Shown piece after piece: positions 24,890 through 34,227 of a DNA stretch of 64,000 nucleotides. Position 1 is the first letter of the stretch, and each line of letters starts with the position of its first letter. A model generated the notes under the pieces. That model did no database searches, had not been told where the DNA came from, and was given only the letters and a program-made list of their open reading frames with translations. Origin of the DNA: Artocarpus heterophyllus (taxonomy: Eukaryota; Streptophyta; Magnoliopsida; Rosales; Moraceae); assembly GCA_025403435.1 (NCBI GenBank), contig CM046350.1:4313512-4377511 (forward strand), given 5' to 3'. The translations under genes and the position numbers were made by a program.

Positions 24890-25196
24890 CCAGAGAGAGT
24901 GAGGAGAGTGGAGAAAGAGAGAGAATAAATAGAGGAAAACGGTGGGTAGTTTTACTGTGCGAAAATCATGTGCCGCCCATAGTTTTGTAAAACGGAGTAT
25001 TTTTAACATTTTCTAAATTGTTGTGTTTTAAAACTCAAAACATCATTTTAAAACAATAAGAAATCATTTGGATTCAACAAATTAACAAAATAACCAAAAA
25101 TTCGAAATCCAACCCAATAATCTAATTAATGTAATTATGGCACACTAATTCATCATTTATATTACATTAATATTAAATAAATTTCGGGGCATTACA
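22969..25196 (+). mobile_element. Solo LTR, family A copy 1 (2.2 kb)
   Basis: Starts TGTCACGCCCCGG and ends CGGGGCATTACA, giving TG...CA ends. It is flanked by the perfect 5-bp target duplication ATCCC (22964-22968 and 25197-25201). There is no gag or pol inside, so it is a solo LTR left by recombination between two LTRs. It shares order and sequence with 34291-36481, for example CCCACAACTTGTGCACACA, ACATGCCTTGATTAAATGA, GACCCGATCTCTGA and GGCATCATGCC. It contains GC-rich palindromic TTCGGCCTGCCGAAC-like units (24150-24330) and a long (AG)n tract. Size and termini fit a Ty3-gypsy LTR. Confidence 0.88.
24825..24886. repeat. (AG)31 microsatellite inside the solo LTR
   Basis: An uninterrupted AG dinucleotide run of about 62 bp, followed by further AG-rich sequence. 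It lies a short way before a TATA-like AATAAATAG of the LTR. The second LTR copy has only a degenerate GA-rich stretch at the matching place (36110-36200). Confidence 0.95.
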
Positions 25197-25201
25197 ATCC
25201 C

Positions 25202-25760
25202 TCTTTGGCTCCCCTAAAAGATCCCAGCTCGTAATAATTTTGGTTGAATCATTTGCTGTAGAGTATTGGTTTCCATCACTTTGGTTAATTTAATTCTTCG
25301 TTTGTGTTGTGTCATCAAGTATACTTCATTGTTGAGGCAGCTACATCTTCTTGCATCTAGGGTAAGATTTTTTGGGGCAAAAAATTGGTAGTCATTGTTG
25401 CTCAACAATTTTTATTTTTATTTTTTTTTATTGTTGTTGTTGTAAACGTTGTTTTTTTCATATATCCTTTTTTCTAGTCTTGGAACGGATTGGAGCTTTG
25501 ATTTAGTTTGTTATTTTGGGCATTTTTCAGATCTATTTCATGAATTTTGTGATGTATTTGTAACCAATATCTCACATCTAAAATCGTGGTTTATAGTCAT
25601 TTCATTTGAATTTTTAATTGTTCATCTAATGTCAGAGGATTATTTTTGAAAAATATATGGGTCTCATGGGGTGCGTGTCCTTTATTTTTAAGGAAATAGT
25701 TTATCGGATTTTTTTTTTAAAAAAAAATTTCTAAATGGAGCAACAACTTGCACTTGTACA
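25202..25760. other. Intergenic, no gene seen
   Basis: T-rich spacer between the solo LTR and CACTA subterminal repeats. Nothing recognisable. Confidence 0.4.
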
Positions 25761-25769
25761 CACCGGAGA

Positions 25770-26010
25770 CTGACGACAGTTTTAACCGTCATCTAATGAT
25801 TAGAGGATGATCAACAAAACTGTTGTCTAATATAAAGTCGTAAAATCCTTTGGAGATTATATGACGGTTAAAAACTATAGTCTAAGGTGGACCAAGGGTG
25901 CCGTTTGGAGCGAGGGACGAACATTAGACGAAGGTTTTTATCAAAAACCATCGTATAATGTGAACTTTAGACTATGGTTTTCTAGTAAAACCGTCGTCTA
26001 AAGGCTATAC
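25770..26010. repeat. CACTA subterminal repeat block
   Basis: Several copies, in both orientations, of a motif close to ACCGTCGTCTAA. They read as ACCGTCATCTAA, ACTGTTGTCTAA, ACCATCGTATAA and ACCGTCGTCTAA, with complements such as TTAGACGA and GACGGTT. Such clusters bind the element's own TnpA-type protein in known En/Spm elements. Confidence 0.7.
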
Positions 26011-26739
26011 GTTGAAAAAAAAATACCGATTTCGTCATTTTTTCCATAAGTGGCATAATTCCGTTATTCTATTTTGTGGCTTTACAATTCATAGATATTA
26101 ACCATTTTCTATATATTCTACACTTGAAAAAATAAATTAATTTATAACTCAAAAAATTTAAAACTTTAAGAAAAAAGTTAACAAATTTAACATGCAATTA
26201 GCATAAAATTTCACATTATTTATTTTTATTTTAGAATTAAATGATATATCAAATAAAAATACAACAAAGTTTACAGTACAACAGCTAAGAGAATGAAATA
26301 CAATATAATGCAATACAAATGAAATGTCTTATTAAATAGTTCAATGAAAAAACACAATAACATAAAAGTGATTTTTTTTCTTTTTACCTTTATTAGAGTT
26401 ATCAACACAAGTCTATTCAACATCTAAACAGACTAAGCGTGAATCGTCCCATCAAAGACATTAACCTCCTCCACTGATGGCAATTCTGTGCTAAAAGATG
26501 GAATGTCACTACCTTCGTCATTATCTTCATCACTATCATTAACTGCTATTGGCTTCATCGGTACGACTGATGACAACTCTAAATCTTTAGGATCAGTGGC
26601 ATAGAAGACTTGTTTAGCTTATGAAATCATAGTGAATGGATCATTTTTGTAACCCAATCTTCTAAAGTCTACTACTGTAATGCCGTCATTATCAATCTTC
26701 ACGTAGTTGTTGTCGGCCTACTTGCACATAAAAAGAGTT

Positions 26740-26984
26740 ACTTAAAGTCCGCAATAGTTAAGTTCCCAAATGTCGTCAACATAACCATAGTAGGTCATTG
26801 TTCCAGGTATGGGCTTCTTATCTTTTGTAGAGGAAACATGCATGGAATCAACACTAAGATATATACCACTATTTTGGACTAGGTGCTTCTCATCTCTTTC
26901 ATTAGTGTAAAAGATAAAACCATTTATTGAATATGAAGTATATCTCATGACTATAAACGAGGGTCCTCCGGACAACTTAAACAA
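26740..26984 (-). pseudogene. CACTA-associated DUF4216-like fragment
   Basis: An 80-codon open piece contains YTSYSINGFIFYTNERDEKH, QNSGIYL and MTYYGYVDDIWELNY. Family DUF4216 has the pattern GYVFHT...RD...QNSG...YYG...I.ELDY. There is no own start, and frameshifts lie on both sides. It is a remnant of the transposon's second gene or C-terminal part. Confidence 0.75.
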
Positions 26985-27666
26985 GTCTTCTAAGACGCCT
27001 TCGCTTCAGGACACGAGCCTTATTGTGTATGTGTGTCGGTATCCACTCTCTAAAAATGCTTTTATATTCATCTTGCAACCATTTCTCATTCCTCTCTTTT
27101 TGGGATTTGTATATTTTATTTCCTTCATGTGGACCTCTATGAATGGTTCGACCACATGAATATTGTGCAAAATGTGAAGACATGCTTGCTCCTATTCCTC
27201 ATGAGAAACAAATGATGGAGTACCGGTAGATATTGCTTTCAGCTTAATGTTAACCTTCCTTGGCAAATCGATTGCTTCAAGATTGGACAAGTATTCCGAG
27301 CAGAACTCTATGGCTTCTTCGGTGATTTAATTCTCTACAATGCAACCCTTTTGCCTATTTTGATTCTTGACATAACCCTTCAAAATCTTCATGTATATTT
27401 CAAAAGCGTATGTCCGTCTTAAGTACACTGGCCCACAAAACCTAACTTTGCATATTAATTGCATTGTGAAATGAATCATAACGTCAAAAATTATGGTGGA
27501 AAGTACTTCTTAAGCATGCAAAAGGTCTTCACCAACTCTGCTTGTATTGCAACAAGCTTTGTTGGATCTATCACCTTCCAGCATATGGAGTTGAAGAAGA
27601 AAAAAACTTTGTAAGTGCATATCTCACCTCAGATGAAAGAATTCCACGCAAAGCAAGTGGCAATAA

Positions 27667-28710
27667 TTATTGCATCAAAGTGTGACAATTATATGTCGTC
27701 ATGCCAACAAGCTTCAAGTCCTTCATTGAAACTAAGTTTTTAAAGTTTGAAGAAGACCCTTCCGAAACTTTGGCCAAAGCAAGCCATTCACAAAACTTTT
27801 TCTTCTCTTGTCTCGATAAAGTGTACTTTGTCGAAGGTAAGTAAATCTGAGCACGTCTTTTCTCGGGAGCCAAATCACCTCTTATTTTTATTTCGACAAG
27901 ATCCAACCATGTGTTTAGACTATCTTTAGTTTTGCCTAGAATGTCAAGCAACATACCCACTATTGGTTCCCAAAAGTTCTTCTTAATATGCATGACATCC
28001 ATACAGTGACGGACGCCAGTATGGAAGTTGAAAGAAAATTGACTTCTTCTTCTACAGTCCTTCTACCACTAATGCATTCTTCTTCTTTTTGACTTCCCAA
28101 AAACCACTTGGTATTCCTTACCATCTCAGACACTTCATCGTCTGTCAACAGTCTAGGAGGTCATCTTTTGTCAGTCTTACCATTAAATGCTTTCTTCTGT
28201 CTATGATATAATGGTTCATAGGCAAAAACTGTCTACCCTATCATAAATTGTCTTCTTATGTACTTTAGCTGAGATGAAGATGTATCCGTCACATAAAGAG
28301 GACAACCTATTGAACTCTTAACCAAGTACTCGTATAGGTTTTTGCATGTAGGAAAGTCATCAATAATTCACATCAACATTGCTTGGGGTATGAAGGTCTC
28401 CTTGCGATAAGCATCTTGGACTTGTATACTACTTTTCCACAATCTCCACAACTAATCGATTAACGGTGCCAAGTATACATCAATGTCATTTACTAGTTGA
28501 TTGGCTCTAGTGATCAACAAAGTTAGCATCAAGAACTTTCACTTCACGCATAAGTTTGGTGGAAGATTGTAGTTGACAAGAATGACTAGCTAAGTATTGT
28601 GCTCTGTATTTTGGTTACTATGATGATTCATTCCATTTGCATATAAAGCAAAACGAATATTACTGGGTTCTGCATTGAACTTTGGATTCTACGCAGACAT
28701 TGTTGTAGTG
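27667..28710 (-). pseudogene. CACTA Tnp2-type transposase remnant
   Basis: Minus-strand pieces match Transposase_21. Near 28690-28540 is NPKFNAEPSNIRFALYANGM followed by VILVNYNLPPNLCVK. Near 28330-28360 lies DDFPTCKNLY. At 28002-27930 the hallmark DVMHIKKNFWEPIVGMLLD is followed by KTKDSLNTWLDLVE. Multiple stops (for example within 28240-28400) and frameshifts inactivate it. Confidence 0.82.
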
Positions 28711-29950
28711 TTCGTTATTAATGATTGTGATAAACAATATTTATTGGGTAGATAGTTTTGGAGTGTCGCATGATTTGGAATGTCCTTTATTTTAATAATA
28801 AAGGTGTTATTGTTTCTATTGATATTGAGTCAGATACGAGTTGTGTCAAGATTTATTAAGACTTGATTTTTGTGAAATTTGGCAATAGCCAATTATTCAT
28901 ATTTGTATTATGAGACACAATATTGTACCATTGAGCTTATGCTAATTGTTACAATTTTATTTTTGTTCTTGAAATGCCCATCGTTTTCATTCCATCTTTA
29001 ATTTTTAACAAAAAAAGGACAATGAAGGTATTAGACTAGATTAATAATTGAATAAAGAATAATATATCGGAATGTTAGAATAGTTAGAATAGTCCATTTA
29101 ATTTTAAACCTGAATTAATTAAATGAAATAATGACTAAAACACCTAAATTGAAAAACCCTAATAGCCAGGTTCCTTTTCTCCTCCCTGTTTCTCTCTCTT
29201 TCCCCAACATAGCTCATCTCTCCCTCTTCACATTTTCTGTCATGGAGAGCAGGTCATGCAAAAGTCGAGTAAGGCGGCAGATATGGAGAGCAACAACAGC
29301 GGAAGAGCAGGTCTCACCGGAATCGAGCTAAGATCACACAAGTTCACCGTCGTCTGTGGCAGGAGTCATGTAGGCTTAACTGCAGCCTCGACGATCCCTA
29401 CGACGACGTTGTCGGTGAAAGGCTTGCACGATACCTGCGACAACATAGCGCGGAGAGCGACCGCCGGAGTCGGGAGGGAGAAGCTTCGTCGCCAAAGTCA
29501 CGCAAGGAACAGGCGCTAGAATTGCCCAAGGTGTATTAAACTTCACCGGAGTTGCGCGAGGAGGAGTGCCAGAGTCGTGCGAGGTGCTGGCATTGTAATC
29601 AAAGCCATGCGAGGTGCATGAGCCTTTGCTGGAATAGCACAAGGTGTAGCCATCGTCGGAGTCATGGCCACTGCCACCATCTTGCCCAGAAATCGCCGAC
29701 ATCATCTCACCAAGTGCTCGCCATCACCGTCAAGGAAAGAGAGGGAGGAAGGAGAGAGAAAGAAATACGTGAACTACGAGAGAAGAGAGAGAAAGATGAA
29801 GTAACAGGGAAAACAGAATGTCTAATTCAATAATGCTATGTGCGGGTCAACAAATATTCTATTGCTCCTTCATCTGATCACAACCGTTAAATATCATCTC
29901 AACGGTTAAAATGGATTGGGCGAACCGTTTGCCTGGGCAGACTCAAGCAA
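28711..29950. other. Unassigned region with a GC-richer block
   Basis: The block 29220-29830 is clearly richer in GC than its surroundings and has overlapping open frames on both strands (87-109 codons). None shows a recognisable domain, and composition alone explains the frames. Repeated phrases such as 'catgcgaggtgc / gtgcgaggtgc' suggest degenerate internal repeats. A transposon fragment or a dead gene end are both possible. Confidence 0.35.
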
Positions 29951-29953
29951 TTC

Positions 29954-29955
<2 letters not shown>

Positions 29956-29998
<43 letters not shown>
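29956..29998. repeat. (TA)n microsatellite
   Basis: About 21 uninterrupted TA units, about 690 bp upstream of wax synthase 2. Confidence 0.95.
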
Positions 29999-30001
<3 letters not shown>

Positions 30002-30684
30002 TTTGTCCATGGCTAATGCCTACAAAATGGTCAAGACAGGAAATTGGTTCAATGATAGTCTTAACGGCATTCTTGATGGTAACTCTTGGCCGGCTTCCAC
30101 TGTACAGATGAAATGAATTGGTCCACGCACATGACATGTTAATCTTGCCCATTGAATTGCTTTCAAGAATTAACATCAAATCAAGTTTAAACGTATATGA
30201 AAGTTTATTATAGCATCTTCAATGCAAATATACAACGTTAAGACCATCTTTAATGTAAATATCATAAATGTCAACGTTAAATTTGCTATCGATAACATTG
30301 ACATTGATATTGACGTATAGCGTTAGTAGCTAGTTGAATTTAATCCCACACAATCAACTAATTAAATATATAATATTGATAGTCAAATAGGGCCAGGTCT
30401 ACCATGTACGGGTTAGGCCTTGGCTTCTGCCGAATTATTAAATTAAATATGTCTCGGTAACTTTATATTATTGAAAAGTGATGTAAACTTTAATTTTTCT
30501 TCTCTGGGCCCAAGCACGATCTATTGTAAGGGAAGCTTTATTAATCAGTATATAAATGATGGAAAACATGTATACATTTTTTCTAACAAAGGGTCGTTCA
30601 TGGTAACTAGAGATCAAATATCACATTCAAGAAGATATATCAAAAAAAAAAAAATTTATTAAGCTATAGAAACTAGAGATCATC
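29999..30684. other. Upstream region of wax synthase 2
   Basis: AT-rich promoter-side sequence with no gene seen. The short direct repeat 'taagaccatcttTAATGtaaata / atagcatcttcAATGcaaata' occurs near 30210-30260. Confidence 0.4.
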
Positions 30685-31041
30685 ATGAGCAATAAAGTAG
30701 AAGAAGAGTTGAGAAATTTCGCGACTGTTTGGATTTTAGTTGTGGCATCACTCTGCTATTGTCACTACATCGCCAAGATCACCAAGCATGGTAAAACAAG
30801 GTTCGTAATAATTTTACCTGTGATACTTCTTTTCTTTTTCTTGCCCTTGAAACTGAGTACTATCTTTCTTGGAGGCCCAACTTCTTTCTTCATTGCTTGG
30901 CTCGCCACTTTCAAACTCATCCTCTTCTCCTTCGGTAAAGGCCCTTTGACCTCCCATCCTCCTCACTCTTTGGTACGCTTTATCTCTTTAGCATGTTTCC
31001 CAATCAAACTCCAAGACAATCGAACAAATTCTAGTACTCCA

Positions 31042-31076
<35 letters not shown>

Positions 31077-31860
31077 TCAAAATTACCCAGCTGATCCCAG
31101 AAAACCGGCCATTGAGAAAAAAGCACAAAAATCGCTTTCTAGTTATCTACTCAAAGCCGTAATTGTCAGCACCGTCTTCTTCGCTTTCGAGAACAAAAAT
31201 TCCCTCCACCCAAAACTCTACTTCTTCCTCTACACCTTATACATCTACACAAGCTTGGAGATCATTCTTGCCATCGTTGCGACCGTGGCCCGAGCCTACT
31301 TAGGAGTTGAGCTCGAGCCCCAGTTCGACTCTCCTTATTTGGCCACCTCGGTTCAGGACTTTTGGGGAAGGAGATGGAACATAACGGTCTCCAAGGTGCT
31401 ACGTCCCGCGGTATACATCCCCGTGAAGACGGTTTCCAAGCACGTGTTGGGGGACCGGTGGGCGGCGATACCTGCGGTGGTGGCGGTGTTCGTCGTGTCA
31501 GGGATAATGCACGAGTGGATCTTCTACGTCATAGGGAGGTTGAAGCCGACGTGGGAGATCATGCTCTTCTTCGTCCTGAATGGCGTGTACATGGCGCTTG
31601 AGATCATCGTGAAGAGGGTGGCGTACGGCAAGTGCAGGCTGCCGCGGCTGGTGTCAGGCCTGATCACGGTCTCGTTCGTGATGGTCACCTCGGTCTGGCT
31701 GTTCCTGCCGGGCATGATGAGGTGCAATTCGGATGTGATGGTGCACAGAGAGATGGTCGCCTTCCTTAGGTACGTCAAGAGCCTTGGCGCTCGGCTTGGA
31801 ATTACTGAAAAGGGCACTAATTCTACCGTCTTCTCCTCTTTGCATAACCAAATTACATGA
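30685..31860 (+). CDS. Wax-synthase-like O-acyltransferase (MBOAT) with poly-Asp insert, intact
   Basis: A single-exon 391-residue paralogue of the gene at 3043, of the long-chain-alcohol O-fatty-acyltransferase family expected in the endoplasmic reticulum membrane. Hydrophobic segments cover most of the chain. The signature DFWGRRWN ends at Asn232 and SGIMHEW places the catalytic-type His at 276. It is longer than the paralogue mainly through a hydrophilic loop at about residues 110-145. That loop contains twelve consecutive Asp (120-131), encoded by alternating GAT and GAC from 31042 to 31077, which points to expansion of a GATGAC repeat. The flanking hydrophobic segments align with the paralogue, so the insert lies in a loop. 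GC content rises sharply in the 3' half. A likely polyadenylation signal, AATAAA, is near 31942. Substrate not determinable from sequence. Confidence 0.9.
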
Positions 31861-33183
31861 TTGTTTTTGTTTATATATCTCTCTGTGTGTATGTATACGC
31901 GCATGTAATGTATGTTACGTGCATACGTACACCTATCGGTAATAAACGAATTATCTGCCGTTTTGAAATTCATGATCACTCGGCCGTTTGTTCTCCTTTT
32001 AGTTATTTTATTTTGATCCGTATTTTTAGTTAGCTTATTGCAAGGGATGTATTGGTGTAACGTTTTTTTGCTTTTGAAGAAACATGGACCAATGCAATAT
32101 ATCACTACTTTCAAATATTTGTTTAACTTTGCAGTGATCTTTTTTTTCGTTATTATTTTTTTCGGCAGTATGTTTTGAGTTCATTTTTGCAGGAGATTTT
32201 TTAATTTGTAAACGAAGATTAGCAGAAAGATCCATTATATTCTAAAATTATTACTGAGTCCCATTATAAAGGTCCTTTTGAAAATGTCAATTGAGTAGGT
32301 GATAATTTAGAAGGAAAAAAAGCTGGATAAATTGAGAAACTTGATTCAAATGTACCTAAATATAGCTGTATGTTACTTTAATCTTTGTCTCTCTTTTTTT
32401 CAAGCACAGGAAATCATAAGTGCATTGTGGTCGCTAGCTTGCTAGTGGGCCTCTGCAAAAAGGGAAAAATAGATATTGAAAACTTTTTGCATCTTCTTAT
32501 TGCAATTTTCCTTTACCCCAAGAAAGTTGAAATTGGATGAAACGTCATGTTGTAGTTGCCCTGGTTTTTTGGGTTCTTTTTTTCCCTCATCAGACATCGG
32601 CCACTAATTTGCGCTACTTGACCCAGTCAGCCAAGACCAAATATTTGGTGAGACTAAAACACCACTCAGCCCAAAACGACAATATATATATGTGTGTGTG
32701 TGTATTTATATAACATGTACTATTGTTCCCGTTCAAAAAAAACCATGTAGTATTGTTACAAATATGATGAAAAAAGCTCAGTACTCCAGTTAAGCATCTT
32801 TTAAGGTAAAAAAGTACAGCCTTAATCTATACATCAATTTTCGTGCATATCAAAGTCTAACATTAAAAAAAGGGGGATTTTAAAAACTGGCTTTAAGAAA
32901 AAGTCTTTTTGATAAAATTGTTTTTTTTTAAGCAGTTTTTTGGTATAAAAAAATAAGCTTTTTTGGCATAAAAACTGCTCAATTTTTTTTTTCTTTTCAC
33001 TCTGTTGAGATTTCTTTCCTTGCCACAAGTCTTTTTCTTATTTTTCTGTAAAAAACTGTAGCAGTTTTACTACACAGAAAATCGTGTTTTTTTAGTTTAA
33101 AAAAGAGAGGTCATTTGTCCAATTCAAAATTTTTTTAGCTCTTTTGTCAAAATACATCATGTATTCCATGCTACCATATAGAC
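31861..33183. other. 3' flank of wax synthase 2 and intergenic DNA
   Basis: Contains the likely 3' UTR (to about 31960), AT-rich spacer, and a short (TA)/(TG) microsatellite near 32683-32703. No gene seen; a long frame opposite the gene's 3' end is a shadow. Confidence 0.4.
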
Positions 33184-33186
33184 TAA

Positions 33187-33713
33187 CACTACAAGAAAAA
33201 CTATATTTAACGATATATTATTAATGACATGTAGTTTTTGAATGTCGTTAAAAAGTACATACAACGACATCTTTAACAAAGATACCGTTAACGACATTTA
33301 AAATAATAATTAACGACATCTATATAGACGTCATATTAAAGGTCTCCTTTTAACAACAATAGTTTAGTGTCGTTAAATTATTTAACGATAAATAGGAGAT
33401 GTTGTTAAAGCCTTGGAGATTCTACGACAACCCTTATAGACGACATTGGTCAAGATGTCGTCTATAAGGGGTGTCGTAGAATCTCCAAGGCTTTAACGAC
33501 ATCTTCTATTTGTCGTTAAATAATTTAACGACACTAAACTATTGTCGTTAAAAGGAAACCTTTAAGACGACATCTACATAGATGTCGTTAATTATTGTTT
33601 CAAATGTCATTAACGACATATTTGTTGGAGATGTCGTTTATGTATTTTTCAACGACATTCAAAAACTACATATCGTTAATAATATGTCGTTAAATGTAAT
33701 TTTTCTTATAGTG
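33187..33713. mobile_element. Palindromic CACTA-type MITE (527 bp)
   Basis: The element begins CACTACAAGAAAAAC and ends TTTTTCTTATAGTG, the terminal inverted repeat of CACTA elements. It is flanked by the 3-bp duplication TAA (33184-33186 and 33714-33716), the size expected for this superfamily. The whole element is one near-perfect palindrome of AACGACAT/ATGTCGTT motifs centred near 33452. It has no coding capacity. A transcript would form a hairpin of about 260 bp. Confidence 0.88.
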
Positions 33714-33957
33714 TAATTTGGTTTGTTTTTTGTCTCAAATGAGTTCCTAGTCTATATATCAAGCTATTTCTAATTAATCAATTCCGTTTAAACAAGTACG
33801 GTTGAAATTGGCACGTGAGGATCATAAATTCCCGTTGCGATTTCAATTGTCAGAGGTTATACACCTCATCGATTTAATGACATATATAGTAAATCTATGT
33901 TACATCATCACAATAAAATTTGTTAAACAAGATCTCAAATATAGAATAGTTTTTATA

Positions 33958-34115
33958 GGGTGTTTTACAAAGTTAGTTCTAATCAAAACTTTGAGTTGCT
34001 ATACTGTAAAGCTCTCGTATGCTACAGTGATAAAAAAAAAAGTAAACTATGGTATGAAACTTTCGCATGCTACAATTTTTGGTTTAAAAGTTTCAACCAC
34101 ACTTCCCAAACACCC
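33958..34115. mobile_element. hAT-like MITE
   Basis: Starts GGGTGTTTTACAAAG and ends TTCCCAAACACCC; 158 bp. Same family as 21614-21777, sharing the core pattern 'actgtaaagctctcgtatgctacagtgat'. Confidence 0.6.
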
Positions 34116-34227
34116 AATTAGTCTCTTTATTTTTTGCTCGACTACTAGGAATTAATGAATCTCTTTGGTTTTATATCAACATAAAGCAGCCATTAATTAA
34201 TACATCAACTCTTCTAAATTATAATAA

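Larger units (their letters stand above)
25770..28710 (-). mobile_element. Decayed CACTA (En/Spm) DNA transposon
   Basis: Reading on the minus strand from 28710 down, parts of CACTA transposase appear in canonical order. A Tnp2/Transposase_21 region (28700-27670) is followed by a DUF4218-like region (27580-27190) and a DUF4216-like region (26985-26740). At the lower end, 25770-26010 holds the short inverted and direct motifs ACCGTCGTCTAA, AACCGTCATCTAA and GACGGTTAAAA, typical of CACTA subterminal repeats. Frameshifts and stops are frequent. The 5' part of the element is missing, apparently cut near 28710, and the terminal CACTA ends were not found. Confidence 0.85.

Noticed and set aside
24815..25009. 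Minus frame with a long Ser-Leu run
   Set aside because: Translation of the (AG)n microsatellite in the solo LTR.
28697..28709. TTGTTGTAGTG as the CACTA terminal repeat of the dead transposon
   Set aside because: It lies within sequence that reads as transposase on the minus strand, so it is more likely internal chance sequence than the element's end. The element is better described as truncated there.
31524..32114. A 196-codon minus-strand frame at the end of wax synthase 2
   Set aside because: Overlaps the GC-rich 3' end of the intact plus-strand gene and runs into its AT-rich 3' UTR. No motif; a shadow frame.
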